The notes: a model not told the origin generated them from the letters alone. DNA of 64,000 nucleotides from Gaiellasilicea sp037720595 (GCA_037720595.1 JBBJLW010000008.1:73558-137557); one strand, 5' to 3'. Positions 17,821 through 26,299 are shown, counted from the stretch's first letter. Made by a program: numbers and translations.

Positions 17821-18890
17821 GCCGACGCGACCGGCGCTTTCTCAGGCGGTTCCGGCTCGCGCTCGACGACCGTGCGCATCGCACCCGAGAGCATCATCCG
17901 CGTCCAGCGCTCGCTGAAGCCCGCGAGGAACGAGACGACGACGAAGAACGGGAGCGTCAGCGTGTCCTGCTCGATTGGGACGAGCGGCGTCTGGAAGAGG
18001 AAGTAGACCACGATCCCCGAGACCGAGCCGATCAGCGGCCGGTAGGCGCCGACGAGCGTGACGTCCCAGCGGGAGAGCTCGTGGTCGATCGCGAAGCTCC
18101 CGCGGCCGCTCATCCGCATCAGCACGCTGATCACGGCCCCGATCCCGCCGGCGGCTGCCGAGGCGTAGAACTCGCGTGTGTCGCCGGCGCCGAGCGCGAG
18201 CGCGCCAAAGAGTGCGAGGACGCCCGCCGTCGCGAGCGCGAGAGCAACGAGGACGACGACCCCTAGCCCGAGCATCCCCTCGACGTAGCGCATCTTCGCG
18301 CGCTTCTCGCCCGACCGGAATGTGTAGTCCTCGATCCGACGCAGCTCGGCGCGCTCGCTGGCGGCGAAGCGCGCTGCCAGCTCCGGCGAGGGCGGCGCAG
18401 CACGATGACGCTCGATGAATCCGAGTAGATGCGACTCGACGAGCAGGAGCCACTGCATCACGACCGCGCGTGGCACCCCCTCGAGGCCGTGCGCGGCCTT
18501 GATCGCGAGGATGTCGCAGTCGTGGAGGAGATCGGCGATCTCGTGCGTGTCGCCGGTCAACCAGTCCGAGACGCGGTGAAGCCGGTACTCGAGCTTCGTG
18601 CGGCGCCGGAGCAGGCGTCCGTGACGAACCTGCTCCCGGCGCGTCAGCGCGACGGCGGAGGGCGCTTCCCGACACCAGTAGGCATCGACGATCTCGCCGG
18701 TAGCGGCCTCGAAGTCTGCGCGGAGCTGCGCGAACTTTCCCCGAGTCGCGTCGCCGCCCGGCTCCTCGCTCGAATCCCACTGATGATGCGCCCGGACGAG
18801 GTCCGAGAAGGACACCCGGGACGTGCCGTTTCCGTTCGTCGCCGGTGCTCGTCTCACCGGTGCCGGGTCGCGCGCGATCCCTTCGGGCAT
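17817..18890 (-). CDS. Hypothetical membrane protein
   Basis: Unrecognised 357-residue protein. The first 195 residues are soluble and highly charged, with helices such as GEKRAKMRYVEGML near the membrane boundary. Four hydrophobic helices follow (about 213-240, 250-268, 285-303 and 312-328), and a Pro/Glu-rich tail. No nucleotide-binding or metal motif is visible. It stands alone, convergent with the DUF192 gene and about 67 bp downstream of the nitrilase stop on the same strand. Confidence 0.75.
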   Translation of the reverse strand: MPEGIARDPAPVRRAPATNGNGTSRVSFSDLVRAHHQWDSSEEPGGDATRGKFAQLRADFEAATGEIVDAYWCREAPSAVALTRREQVRHGRLLRRRTKLEYRLHRVSDWLTGDTHEIADLLHDCDILAIKAAHGLEGVPRAVVMQWLLLVESHLLGFIERHRAAPPSPELAARFAASERAELRRIEDYTFRSGEKRAKMRYVEGMLGLGVVVLVALALATAGVLALFGALALGAGDTREFYASAAAGGIGAVISVLMRMSGRGSFAIDHELSRWDVTLVGAYRPLIGSVSGIVVYFLFQTPLVPIEQDTLTLPFFVVVSFLAGFSERWTRMMLSGAMRTVVEREPEPPEKAPVASA

Positions 18891-18957
18891 CGAATCTCCC
18901 TCCGGCCGCAGCTCGACTGTACGTATCCCGCCCAGGATAGCCCGCCCGCGGCAGGCG

Positions 18958-19872
18958 TTACAAGGGCGTCACGTCCAAACGGAGCACATCCGGGCGGTGA
19001 TAGTGGCCGGCCGGGTCGAAGCGCTGCCGCTCCTCAGCGAGCCGGGCCGGCTCGAGGTCGGCGTAGAGGATTCCCTCGTTGTCATAGAGCGGCCCTGCGA
19101 GGTAGGACCCGTCGGGGGCGAGAATCGCACTGCCGCCGCGGCCGAGGATGCCGTGCCCCTCGAGCTCGTCGTGTAGCGGGAAGTCGGCGGGATACGACTC
19201 GGCGCGCTGGAAGTGGCACGGCGCGATCACGAACGCCCGTGACTCGCGCGCGATATGGACGAGCGTCGCCTGCCACGCGTCGCCGTCGTCGGCGGTCGAA
19301 GCGATGTAGAGCTCGACGCCCGACTCGTAGAGGGCGAAGCGAGCGAGCGGCATGTAGTTCTCCCAGCAGATCAGGCCACCGATCCGTCCAATCGGGGTCT
19401 CGAGCGCCCGCAGGCCTCGGCCGTCGCCCTGGCCCCAGACCAGTCGCTCGTGGTTCGTCGGTACGAGCTTGCGGTGGTGGAGGACGAGCTCGCCGGCCGG
19501 GGAGTGGTAGAGGAGAGAGTTGTAGATCGTGCCTGGCCGCGCCGGATCGAGCTCGTTGACGCCGGTCACGAGCCAGACGCCGTTCTCGCGAGCGATCGTG
19601 CCGAGCCGGTCGGCGTCCGGACCGGGCACCTCGAGCGACTCGCGATGGAGGAGCGCGAACGCGGCCTTGGCCCGCGGATCGGCCCAGCCGGCAAGCGCCT
19701 TCGCCCACGCCGAGCTCGGGTAGGCCGGGACGAACGTCTCCGGGAAGACGACGAGGCCGGCGTCAGCCGCCGCGGCCTCGGCCGTCCGCTCCGCGAGCCG
19801 GTCGAGGGTCGCCGCGCGGTCGAGGATCACGGGCTCGACCTGGCAGCAGGCGACCTTCAGCGACTCTTTCAT
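18958..19872 (-). CDS. Nitrilase-family carbon-nitrogen hydrolase
   Basis: The 304-residue enzyme has the complete Glu-Lys-Cys catalytic triad: Glu in VVFPETFVPAYP, Lys in LHHRKLVPT, and Cys in GGLICWENYMPLARF. CWENYMPL is the form found in true nitrilases (branch 1), which hydrolyse nitriles to acids and ammonia; amidase branches usually differ there. The start ATG 19872 overlaps the stop of the upstream cupin gene by one base, so the pair is coupled. The nitrile substrate cannot be told from the sequence. Confidence 0.9.
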   Translation of the reverse strand: MKESLKVACCQVEPVILDRAATLDRLAERTAEAAAADAGLVVFPETFVPAYPSSAWAKALAGWADPRAKAAFALLHRESLEVPGPDADRLGTIARENGVWLVTGVNELDPARPGTIYNSLLYHSPAGELVLHHRKLVPTNHERLVWGQGDGRGLRALETPIGRIGGLICWENYMPLARFALYESGVELYIASTADDGDAWQATLVHIARESRAFVIAPCHFQRAESYPADFPLHDELEGHGILGRGGSAILAPDGSYLAGPLYDNEGILYADLEPARLAEERQRFDPAGHYHRPDVLRLDVTPL

Positions 19873-20231
19873 CACGCCCAGAGCAGCGGTTGGTATCCGC
19901 TCGTCCTCGGCGCCGACACGATGAGCACGGTCGCGTCTGCCTCGCTTCTGTTGACGACCGTGCGCACGGGATCCGGGTCGAGTCGCGCGAACGTCCCAGC
20001 CGGCGCGGGGTGGTCCTCGCCGTCGATCACGAGCGTCGCCTCGCCGGAGAGCACGATGAAGACCTCCTCCTGGTCTCTCTCTCGCTCGGTGTGCTCGGGA
20101 ATCGTCTCCCCTGGCGACAACTCGGCGACGTTCATCCCGAACGACGTCAGGCCGAGCCCCTTGCGCGCTAGCGCCCATTTCGGGAACGGACGCTCGAAGT
20201 CGTCCAGATGAAGGATCGTGTACGCCGCCAT
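19872..20231 (-). CDS. Single-domain cupin protein
   Basis: This 119-residue protein has the cupin pattern: AELSPGETIPEHTERERDQEEVFIVLSGEATLVIDG for motif 1 (split across positions 37-70) and AGTFARLDP with NRSEADATVLIVSAP for motif 2. Motif 1 has one clear His and the acidic pair but lacks the usual second His of HxH, so the metal site may be altered or absent. It is translated just ahead of the nitrilase (TGATG overlap). It may act as a small accessory or binding protein for the same substrate. Confidence 0.8.
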   Translation of the reverse strand: MAAYTILHLDDFERPFPKWALARKGLGLTSFGMNVAELSPGETIPEHTERERDQEEVFIVLSGEATLVIDGEDHPAPAGTFARLDPDPVRTVVNRSEADATVLIVSAPRTSGYQPLLWA

Positions 20232-20392
20232 CGCTTCCTCCTGTCGTGTCCTCCGATTGGTTCGAGCGATCCTCTCAGACGGCTGGGCTCGGTGGAAGGT
20301 TTTCGTAAAGCCGCTGTAAAAGCGTTTTCCTTCCTCTTTTCGGCGCCATAACTACCTGTTTTGTTCGATACAAGGGAAACAGGAGGAACGAA

Positions 20393-21460
20393 ATGAGAGC
20401 TGGACTACGCAGGTCACGGACGGCGCTGCTCGCGCTCGTTGTCGTCACCCTGACGGGCCTCGTCGCCGCCACCACGGCGCTTGCGGCCTCCCCGCGCTCG
20501 ACCTCGCCCCCGACAATCGAGGGCACGTATCGCCAGGGCTCGACGCTGACCACGAGCAACGGGCTCTGGGCGAACGACCCGACATCGTTCACGTATCGCT
20601 GGCAGCGGTGCGATTCGAATGGCGCCAACTGCGTCGTGATCCCGGGCGAGACCTCGCAGCGCTACCGGCTCGCCCAGGCGGACGTCGGCCGGACGATCGT
20701 CTCGCTCGTCACCGCCCGCAACGCGGACGGCAGCACCACGGCGAACTCGCGGCCGACGCCGGTGATCGCCGACAACACGGCGCCGCGGAACTCGAAGGAG
20801 CCGTCCATCAGCGGAGATGCGGTCGTCGGCGAGACCCTGACCGCCGATCCGGGCAACTGGGACGGCGCGCCGAACTTCCAGTTCAGCTGGCTGCAGTGCG
20901 ATGCGGCCGGATCCGGGTGCTCGGACACGGGCGCTCGCGGGCGCACCTACGGCGTCCGCTCGGCCGACCAGGGTCGCACGCTCCGCGTTCAGGTTCGGGC
21001 GACGAACCCGCAGGGCTCCTCGACCGCGATCTCGAACCCGACCGCCGTCGTGCGGGCAACCGGTGGCGGCGGTGGTGGCGGTGGCGGCGGCTCGGCCGTT
21101 CCTGTCACGAGCATCTCTCTGCCCGACCGGCTCGTGATCAGCGGCTTCTCGGCGACGCCGTTCCGCAACCGCACCGACCCGGTCACGCTCCGGATCCGTG
21201 TCAGCGACACGCGCGGCCGGCTCGTCCAGGGTGCGCTGGTGCTCGCGAGCGCGGTGCCCTTCGGCCGCGTCACGACCGCTCCCGAGACGGCGACCGACTC
21301 GAGTGGAATCGCCACGATCAGCGTCCGCGCGACCTCGCGTCTGGCCCTGATCCGCGGAACCGCGGTGCAGTTCTTCCTGCGGGCCCGCAAGCCCGGCGAC
21401 AACATCCTCGCGGGTGTCTCGAGCCGGCGGCTCGTCCAGGTTCAGATCATCACTGGCTAG
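20393..21460 (+). CDS. Secreted Ig-like repeat protein
   Basis: The 355-residue protein begins with a signal peptide (TALLALVVVTLTGLVAATTALA). Two tandem beta-sandwich repeats of about 90 residues follow, each with G-x-T-L-T...W...Y/F-x-W-x-x-C-x-x-G-x-x-C and closing SRP/NPT segments. They match bacterial Ig-like surface modules with a conserved disulfide pair. A ten-glycine linker then leads to a C-terminal Ig-like (Big_1-like) domain with RIRVSDTRGRLVQGALV. There is no LPXTG motif, so it is secreted or loosely wall-bound. A good AGGAGGAAC site precedes ATG 20393. Confidence 0.82.
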   Translation: MRAGLRRSRTALLALVVVTLTGLVAATTALAASPRSTSPPTIEGTYRQGSTLTTSNGLWANDPTSFTYRWQRCDSNGANCVVIPGETSQRYRLAQADVGRTIVSLVTARNADGSTTANSRPTPVIADNTAPRNSKEPSISGDAVVGETLTADPGNWDGAPNFQFSWLQCDAAGSGCSDTGARGRTYGVRSADQGRTLRVQVRATNPQGSSTAISNPTAVVRATGGGGGGGGGGSAVPVTSISLPDRLVISGFSATPFRNRTDPVTLRIRVSDTRGRLVQGALVLASAVPFGRVTTAPETATDSSGIATISVRATSRLALIRGTAVQFFLRARKPGDNILAGVSSRRLVQVQIITG

Positions 21461-21474
21461 GACGCCGATTCCGA

Positions 21475-21504
21475 GGTGGGGTCGCCCCTCCGGGCGGCCC
21501 CACC
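21475..21504 (+). terminator. Strong hairpin after the Ig-like gene
   Basis: A 13-bp stem with one G-T pair (GGTGGGGTCGCCC/GGGCGGCCCCACC) closes a 4-nt loop 14 bp past the stop. There is no U run. A second, shorter hairpin (21512-21539) follows immediately and abuts the tRNA-Sec. The pair probably insulates the tRNA gene. Confidence 0.65.
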
Positions 21505-21542
21505 CGAGCTCGCCAGGCCAACCTCCGAGGTAGGCTGGCCGC

Positions 21543-21635
21543 GGAGCGGCACGGGCCCGGTGGCCCAACTGGTCTTCAAAACCGGTCCGGTCGTGCAACC
21601 CACGGCTTGGTGGGTTCGACTCCCACGCCGCTCCG
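21543..21635 (+). tRNA. selC: tRNA-Sec (UCA)
   Basis: The 93-nt RNA has the features of bacterial tRNA-Sec. It has an 8-bp acceptor stem (GGAGCGGC/GCCGCTCC), a long D stem with a 4-nt loop (GGGCC-CGGT-GGCCC), and anticodon UCA at 21576-21578 in loop CTTCAAA. The variable arm is extended (21586-21609), and the T arm is GTGGG/CCCAC with loop TTCGACT. The discriminator is G. CCA is not encoded. It belongs functionally with selA and selB at 14.4-17.3 kb. Confidence 0.95.
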
Positions 21636-21641
21636 TTCGTT

Positions 21642-21941
21642 CTAGCTCTGCCCCACCACGTGCACGGCGACCTCGTACTCGTAGGCGCTGACGACGGCGC
21701 TGTCGACCGAGCGAGCGGCGGCCGTGCGGAGTCGGCTCCCCGCAGTCCGGCTCGCCTCGAGCGCGCCCCGGCTCGTCCACAGCGTCAGCGCCGTCGCGCG
21801 ATCGTCCTCGCCGTTGACGATGAAGAGGGCCTCGCTGAACCCGTCCAGGCTGCTGATCTCTTCGAGGGCCGAGCCGAAGCTCTTCACTGCATCGTCCATT
21901 CGCCCGCCGGCGATCTCGTACGTGCTGACTCGTGCGAACAC
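21642..21941 (-). CDS. ABM-like ferredoxin-fold small protein
   Basis: The 99-residue protein looks like a dimeric alpha/beta-barrel (antibiotic biosynthesis monooxygenase-like) domain: MFARVSTYEI as first strand, MDDAVKSFGSALEEI as helix, GFSEALFIVNGEDDRATALTLW as central strands. No cofactor residues are evident; many such proteins are non-catalytic or act on quinones. The GTG at 21941 has a very strong AAAGGAGGAAG site, so this start is secure. Its 3' end lies 7 bp from the 3' end of tRNA-Sec on the other strand. Confidence 0.75.
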   Translation of the reverse strand: MFARVSTYEIAGGRMDDAVKSFGSALEEISSLDGFSEALFIVNGEDDRATALTLWTSRGALEASRTAGSRLRTAAARSVDSAVVSAYEYEVAVHVVGQS

Positions 21942-22645
21942 GGTTCTTCCTCCTTTTATTCGGAGCCTATGCGCTCAACCTGGCATCCCGTACGGTGGCG
22001 CCAGTGTTCGTCGAGACGCTCGCGGCCGCACTCATCTGCCTCGATCCAGGCCACGGCACGGTGCCGGACGTCGGTCGACGGCTCGAGCCGATCGGGCCTG
22101 GCTCGCGAGAGCTGAAGGTGAAGGACGGCGGCGGAACGGCCGGCGAGGCGTCCGTCGCGCTCGCGATCGCGCGGCGTACTCGCGTGGAGCTGCTCGCCCG
22201 CGGCCTTCGGGTTGCGCTGACAAGGGAGCGGGACGGTTATCGCGGCGGCAATCGCGAGCGGGCACGGTTCTGCAACGCCCGGGGTGCCGCCCTGATGCTC
22301 CGGATTCATGCGGACGGCTCCACGGATCCTTCGAGACACGGCGCCGCGACTTTCGTGCCGGCGCTCCGGCGCGGCTGGACCGACGATGTCCACGGGCGGA
22401 GCGCTCGCGCCGGCCGGCTCATCCAGCGCGAGCTCGTGCGGGTGACGGGAGCCCGCGACCTCGGGATCGTCGAGCGCTCCGACCTGACCGGGTTCAACTG
22501 GGCTGACGTGCCCGTCGTGCTCGCCGAGACGGGCTTCCTGACGAATCGCGCCGAGGGCGCCCGGCTGCGCTCGGCGGCCTACCAGCGGCGGGTCGCACGC
22601 GGACTCGCTGTGGCAGCCCTCGGGTTCGTCAACGGCGCGGCTTGA
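21932..22645 (+). CDS. N-acetylmuramoyl-L-alanine amidase (Amidase_3)
   Basis: Amidase_3 enzymes are zinc peptidoglycan hydrolases. The 237-residue frame has the first metal segment ICLDPGHG (near residues 35-42), the Glu segment GEASVALAIARR, the third segment LMLRIHADGS, and the catalytic-region ending VVLAETGFLTN. The longest start gives a hydrophobic N-terminus (RFFLLLFGAYALNLA) like a signal peptide. That stretch is, however, antisense to the ribosome-binding site of the divergent gene, and this start overlaps that gene by 10 nt. GTG 21995 or 22004 are alternatives without a signal. The enzyme call is firm; the start is not. Confidence 0.85.
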   Translation: MRTRFFLLLFGAYALNLASRTVAPVFVETLAAALICLDPGHGTVPDVGRRLEPIGPGSRELKVKDGGGTAGEASVALAIARRTRVELLARGLRVALTRERDGYRGGNRERARFCNARGAALMLRIHADGSTDPSRHGAATFVPALRRGWTDDVHGRSARAGRLIQRELVRVTGARDLGIVERSDLTGFNWADVPVVLAETGFLTNRAEGARLRSAAYQRRVARGLAVAALGFVNGAA

Positions 22646-22648
22646 AAA

Positions 22649-22726
22649 CCCTTCGGAATGAAGCCTTGAGCCGTCCGGCCGCGTCAACCCAGCGCAGCCC
22701 GCCGACGAAGCGTCATTCCGAATGGG
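22649..22726. repeat. Inverted repeat between two convergent genes
   Basis: The arms CCCTTCGGAATGAAGC (22649-22664) and GCGTCATTCCGAATGGG (22710-22726) are near-perfect inverted copies, 45 bp apart. They start just after the amidase stop and overlap the stop of the sugar dehydrogenase-like gene. It may be a bidirectional terminator or a remnant of a small repetitive element. Confidence 0.5.
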
Positions 22727-23738
22727 CTCTGATCCGGTAGACGACGCCGCGACCCCAGTCGGCGGCGAGGAGCGCGCCGCCACCCGGCTCGACAGCGAGG
22801 CCGAGTGGGTGCTCGAATCCGTCCGCGAACGTCGTCCAGCGCCCTGTGCGAACGTCGACACGCACGAGCTTGCGCCCCCAGCGCTCGCTCAGATACTGGC
22901 CCCACTCGGCGACGAAGAGCCGGCCGCGCCAGAAGGCGAGGCTGTCGGCGGAGGAGTGCGGCTCGAGGAGAGCAACGGGCTTCGTCACCCCGCGACAGCT
23001 TCCGCGCAGCACCCGCCGGCGCCAGCTCGACCAGCAGTCGGGCCAGCCATAGTGGGCGCCCTGCCTGATGAGCACGATCGTCTCGGCGGGCTCACTCGCG
23101 CCGAGATCGTCACGCGGGTTGTCGGAGACGTAGAGTCGATCGCTGCCGGGCTCGAACGCCAGGCCGAACGGATTGCGGAGCCCGCGGGCAACGATCTTCA
23201 GGTCGCTTCCGTCCTGCCGCACGGAGAGGATCGCCGCGCTGCGCCGGTCGTCCTCCACGCACGCGTTGCAGGTCGAGCCGCTGCCGAGGTAGAGGCGGCC
23301 GTCGGGGCCGAGCGCGACGGTGTCCTGCTGATGGCGGCCGAACGGGAGCCCTGAGAGGATCGTCCGGCGGGAGACGACGCGCCGCCCGTTGACAACGAGC
23401 CGGTGTAGCGATCCCTGAGCGGAGACGAAGAGCGTCGAGCCGGTCCACGCGAGGCCGAGCGGTGTGCGAAAGCCTCGTGCGACGACCCGTGGGCGGGCCG
23501 AGCCGCGTCCCACCGCGACGAGCTCGCCCTGCTCCTGGGTCGCGTAGAGCAGCCGTCCCGGTCCGAAGGCGAGCGCCGTCGGACGGCGGAGCCCCGTTGC
23601 GTAGATCTCGGCGACGTAACCGGGTGCGAGCTTCAGGGTGGGCGAGAGAGCCAACGAGCGCTGCACCGCGGAGGTGGATGGCGTGGCGGCGAGCGCGAGG
23701 GCAAGCGAGAGAAGCAGCGCGGCTCGGAGCCGCGTCAC
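22713..23738 (-). CDS. Secreted PQQ-type sugar dehydrogenase-like beta-propeller
   Basis: The 341-residue protein has a signal peptide (AALLLSLALALAATPSTSA). Repeated propeller blades follow (LRRPTALAFGPGRLLYATQ, FRTPLGLAWTGSTLFVSAQ, LRNPFGLAFEPGSDRLYVSD, FEHPLGLAVEPGGGALLAAD). These match the glucose/sorbosone dehydrogenase (soluble GDH-like) family. HQQDTVALGPDGRLYLGSGS resembles the active-site His region. Two Cys near residue 160 (TCNACVE) may form a disulfide. Whether PQQ is bound is not certain. The preceding gene on this strand (23735-24892) overlaps it by 4 nt. Confidence 0.83.
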   Translation of the reverse strand: MTRLRAALLLSLALALAATPSTSAVQRSLALSPTLKLAPGYVAEIYATGLRRPTALAFGPGRLLYATQEQGELVAVGRGSARPRVVARGFRTPLGLAWTGSTLFVSAQGSLHRLVVNGRRVVSRRTILSGLPFGRHQQDTVALGPDGRLYLGSGSTCNACVEDDRRSAAILSVRQDGSDLKIVARGLRNPFGLAFEPGSDRLYVSDNPRDDLGASEPAETIVLIRQGAHYGWPDCWSSWRRRVLRGSCRGVTKPVALLEPHSSADSLAFWRGRLFVAEWGQYLSERWGRKLVRVDVRTGRWTTFADGFEHPLGLAVEPGGGALLAADWGRGVVYRIRAHSE

Positions 23739-24892
23739 GCTTCCCAGGGATCGAGCGGGTCGGCCGGGGACTCGGCGGCCTCGTGGCGGCGGCGGAAGAA
23801 GCGGCGCCGCCGCGTCGGCTCAGGCTCGAGCTCGGGGGGCGGGATCGGCGGTACGTCCTCGATGTCCGTCGCTTCGGCGTGCGAGAGCTCGGGCAGGTCG
23901 GTGTCGGCAGCGTCGGCTTCTGGGGCCTCGGACTTGGTGAGATCGGGCTCGGTGAGATCGGGCTCGGCGACCTCGGGTTCGGTGGCTTGCGCTTCGACGA
24001 CCTCGCCTTCGGCCATCTCAGGCTCGGCGACTTCGGTCGCCGTGAGCTCAGGCTCGATGGCTTCCGGGTCGGCGACCTCCTCCTCCACGAGCTCGGGTTC
24101 CGCGACCACGGCCTCAGGCTGTCCGACTTCGGCTTCGGCTTCGGCTTCGGCGGGCGCCGGCTCGGCGACCTCGGGCGCAGCGACCACGAGCTCAGGGGAT
24201 TCGGCTTCCGCTGCCTCGGCCAGCACCTCGGGCTCTGCCGGCTCGGCCACTTCGACCTCGGCCGCCGGGGTCTCGGCGTGTTCCGGGAGCTTCGTGACCA
24301 CGGTGTGCGATTCCGAGTCGTCCGGGGCCTCGACCACGGTCGCCTCGACGACGGGCATGCTCCACGGCCCGGTGCTGTCGCTCGCCCCCTCGCTCGGGAT
24401 TTCGCCCGGAGCGGCGACGGAATCGAGACGCCAGCGGGACCGCTTGGCGGCGGCCGCCCACTCTGAGAGCGTGACGAGCGCCCAGGCGGCGGCCATCAGG
24501 ATCACGATCGAGGTCGTCGAGAGATCGGCCAGGCCCGCGAAGAGTGCAACAAGGACGAGGAAGACCGCTTCGAGCGCGAGGCGCGGCACCGCGACGGGGC
24601 GGATCAGGGGTGGCGGCACGGACGCGATCCAGTCCGGCGATTGATCGAGGTCGGGCTGCCCCGGCTCGTCGTCGGCCGGCCATTCCTCGTTCGCATAGGC
24701 GACCGGCGCTCGGTCGGAAACGAGTCGCTGTCGCTGGGACCGGAGCGCCCGCAGCTCCGCGCGCAACTCGCCGGCGACGGACTCGAGCTCGTGGACGCGC
24801 TCGGCGAACGACGCGAACGCCTCCTCGACCCGCGCTGGGTCGTACCCCCCCTCGGAGCGGGGGAGCTCGTCGGTCTGCGGCAGCTCGCTCAT
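23735..24892 (-). CDS. Membrane protein with long Glu/Pro/Ala/Val-rich repeat tail
   Basis: The 385-residue protein begins with a short coiled coil (about 18-62, FAERVHELESVAGELRAELR). Two membrane helices follow (about 105-145). Beyond them is a low-complexity acidic tail of about 160 residues built from degenerate units such as EPEVAEPDLTEPDL. It ends in a basic patch TRRRRFFRRRHE. The architecture suggests a tethered spacer, but no enzymatic domain is visible. The repeats make the DNA of 23.9-24.3 kb internally repetitive. It is coupled to the downstream sugar dehydrogenase-like gene by a 4-nt overlap. Confidence 0.72.
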   Translation of the reverse strand: MSELPQTDELPRSEGGYDPARVEEAFASFAERVHELESVAGELRAELRALRSQRQRLVSDRAPVAYANEEWPADDEPGQPDLDQSPDWIASVPPPLIRPVAVPRLALEAVFLVLVALFAGLADLSTTSIVILMAAAWALVTLSEWAAAAKRSRWRLDSVAAPGEIPSEGASDSTGPWSMPVVEATVVEAPDDSESHTVVTKLPEHAETPAAEVEVAEPAEPEVLAEAAEAESPELVVAAPEVAEPAPAEAEAEAEVGQPEAVVAEPELVEEEVADPEAIEPELTATEVAEPEMAEGEVVEAQATEPEVAEPDLTEPDLTKSEAPEADAADTDLPELSHAEATDIEDVPPIPPPELEPEPTRRRRFFRRRHEAAESPADPLDPWEA

Positions 24893-24935
24893 CGCCCGAA
24901 GTATGCCGCCGACGGCCGGAGGTCAGCGCTCCCGG

Positions 24936-25928
24936 CTATGGCTCGAGCGCCGGCGTCGCGCGGCCGGCGCCCTCGCGCATACCGGCGACGACCTCGCGGA
25001 GAGTCTCCGCGGCGCCTCGCGTGGGCGCCCAGCCGAGCTCGGTACGCGCCCGTACGGTGTCGAGCACGGGCGCGCCGAGGGCGAGGTCGATCCAGTCCGG
25101 GGAGGTCGGCTGCAGGTGGGCGAGCCACATCGCGTGGGCCGCGCCGCGCAGGACGTCGACGGGCGTTCGCAGAGTCCGGGTCCCCAGCACGCGGGCGATC
25201 GCCGCGGGGTCGAGCAGAGGTTCGCCGGCGATGTTGAAGGCGCCGCGAGCGTCCGAGACGACAGCGCGGCGGTACGCGTCGGCCACGTCGTCCGAGTGGG
25301 CGAGCTGGAGCGTCAACCCCGGCACGTCCGGGACGAACGGGATCCAGCCCGGCCGGAGCAGAGCGGTCGGCAGGAGCGGACCGGCGAAGAGGCGTCGCTG
25401 ACCGCTCGCGGCGTCGCGCTTCGTCGTGATGGCCGGTCGCAGGCGGGCGACGCGAAGGTCGGGCCGGTCGATCTCGAGCCGGTCGAGCCGGCGTTCCACC
25501 TCGGCCTTGTGGCGGGAGTACCAGCTCGCCGGGATTCCCCCGGTCGGCCAGCTCTCGTCGACCGGACGAGCGTCCGTCCGCGGCGAGTAGGCGCCGACCG
25601 ACGAGGCGACGACGAGTGCGGGGACGCCGGCTGCGGCCACGGCGTCGAAGGTGCGCTGCGAGCCCTCGACGTTCGTCCGCTGGAGGGTTGCTTCGTCGTG
25701 CGATGGCTGGATCAGCCACGCCAGGTGGACGACGCAGTCCGCACCGCGCAGGAGCGGAGCCAGGTCGTCGCGGGCGACGTCCGCTGCGGCGAACTCCGTC
25801 TTGGCGAAGGTTGCCGCGGGCAGTCGGCGGGCGATCCCGAGGATCGACGTGACGGCCTCGTCGCTGCCGAGCGCGTCGAGGAGGCTCGTGCCGACGTTGC
25901 CAGTGGCGCCGGTGACGACGACTCGCAT
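24936..25928 (-). CDS. NAD-dependent epimerase/dehydratase (extended SDR)
   Basis: The 330-residue protein has the Rossmann signature VVVTGATGNVGTSLL at residues 3-17. The catalytic set of the extended short-chain dehydrogenases is present: Ser in VASSVGAYSP and the Tyr-x3-Lys motif in SWYSRHKAEVERRL. HSDDVADAYRRAV is the usual C-terminal landmark. Sugar nucleotides or hydroxysteroid-like molecules are typical substrates, but this one is not assignable. It ends 43 bp before the next gene on the strand and follows a small membrane protein gene by 11 bp. Confidence 0.85.
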   Translation of the reverse strand: MRVVVTGATGNVGTSLLDALGSDEAVTSILGIARRLPAATFAKTEFAAADVARDDLAPLLRGADCVVHLAWLIQPSHDEATLQRTNVEGSQRTFDAVAAAGVPALVVASSVGAYSPRTDARPVDESWPTGGIPASWYSRHKAEVERRLDRLEIDRPDLRVARLRPAITTKRDAASGQRRLFAGPLLPTALLRPGWIPFVPDVPGLTLQLAHSDDVADAYRRAVVSDARGAFNIAGEPLLDPAAIARVLGTRTLRTPVDVLRGAAHAMWLAHLQPTSPDWIDLALGAPVLDTVRARTELGWAPTRGAAETLREVVAGMREGAGRATPALEP

Positions 25929-25939
25929 ACGTTCGACCC

Positions 25940-26233
25940 CTACGGCTCGGCCGGGCCGTCCATCTCGCCGAGCGCCTCCTGCGCCCTGGCGTGGATCGCG
26001 GCGCGCCGCTCCTCGAGCGAGAGCGGGGGCGCTTCGACCTCGTCGAGGGGCGTGCCCTCGGCGGCGTCGAACTCGTCCCGGTCGTCACCTGCGCCGCGCG
26101 CCTCGGCGAGCTTGCGCCGGAGCTCGGCGGCGGGATCGGCGGCCGGCGCCTCGAGAATCTCCGGCCGGCGCCGGAACCGCAGCAGGGCCGCGATTCCCAG
26201 TCCACCCGCGAACCAGGCCAATGCTCGTCGCAT
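25940..26233 (-). CDS. Small single-helix membrane protein
   Basis: The 97-residue protein has one N-terminal membrane helix (about 5-19) followed by a basic stop-transfer patch (RFRRRPE). The rest is charged and helical (AAELRRKLAEARG and LSLEERRAAIHARAQEAL). No known domain. It lies 11 bp upstream of the epimerase gene and divergent from the rpsF operon. Confidence 0.65.
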   Translation of the reverse strand: MRRALAWFAGGLGIAALLRFRRRPEILEAPAADPAAELRRKLAEARGAGDDRDEFDAAEGTPLDEVEAPPLSLEERRAAIHARAQEALGEMDGPAEP

Positions 26234-26299
26234 GGCGCGGATGCTACTCTGCTCCCGCTTCCTGCCTCGCCTCGCACGCGCTTGTTCCCGCTCGTGCCT

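Noticed and set aside
17359..20231. Selenoprotein gene near selA/selB with an in-frame UGA
   Set aside because: The genes here end normally, and no coding continuation past a UGA stop with a SECIS-like hairpin was found by eye.
20275..20628. Minus-strand 117-codon open frame
   Set aside because: It is antisense to the signal peptide region of the Ig-like gene, lacks a ribosome-binding site and shows no domain.
23930..24200. Tandem DNA repeats at 23.9-24.3 kb as a CRISPR-like array
   Set aside because: They encode the EPEVAEPE-type protein tail and have neither constant repeats nor unique spacers.
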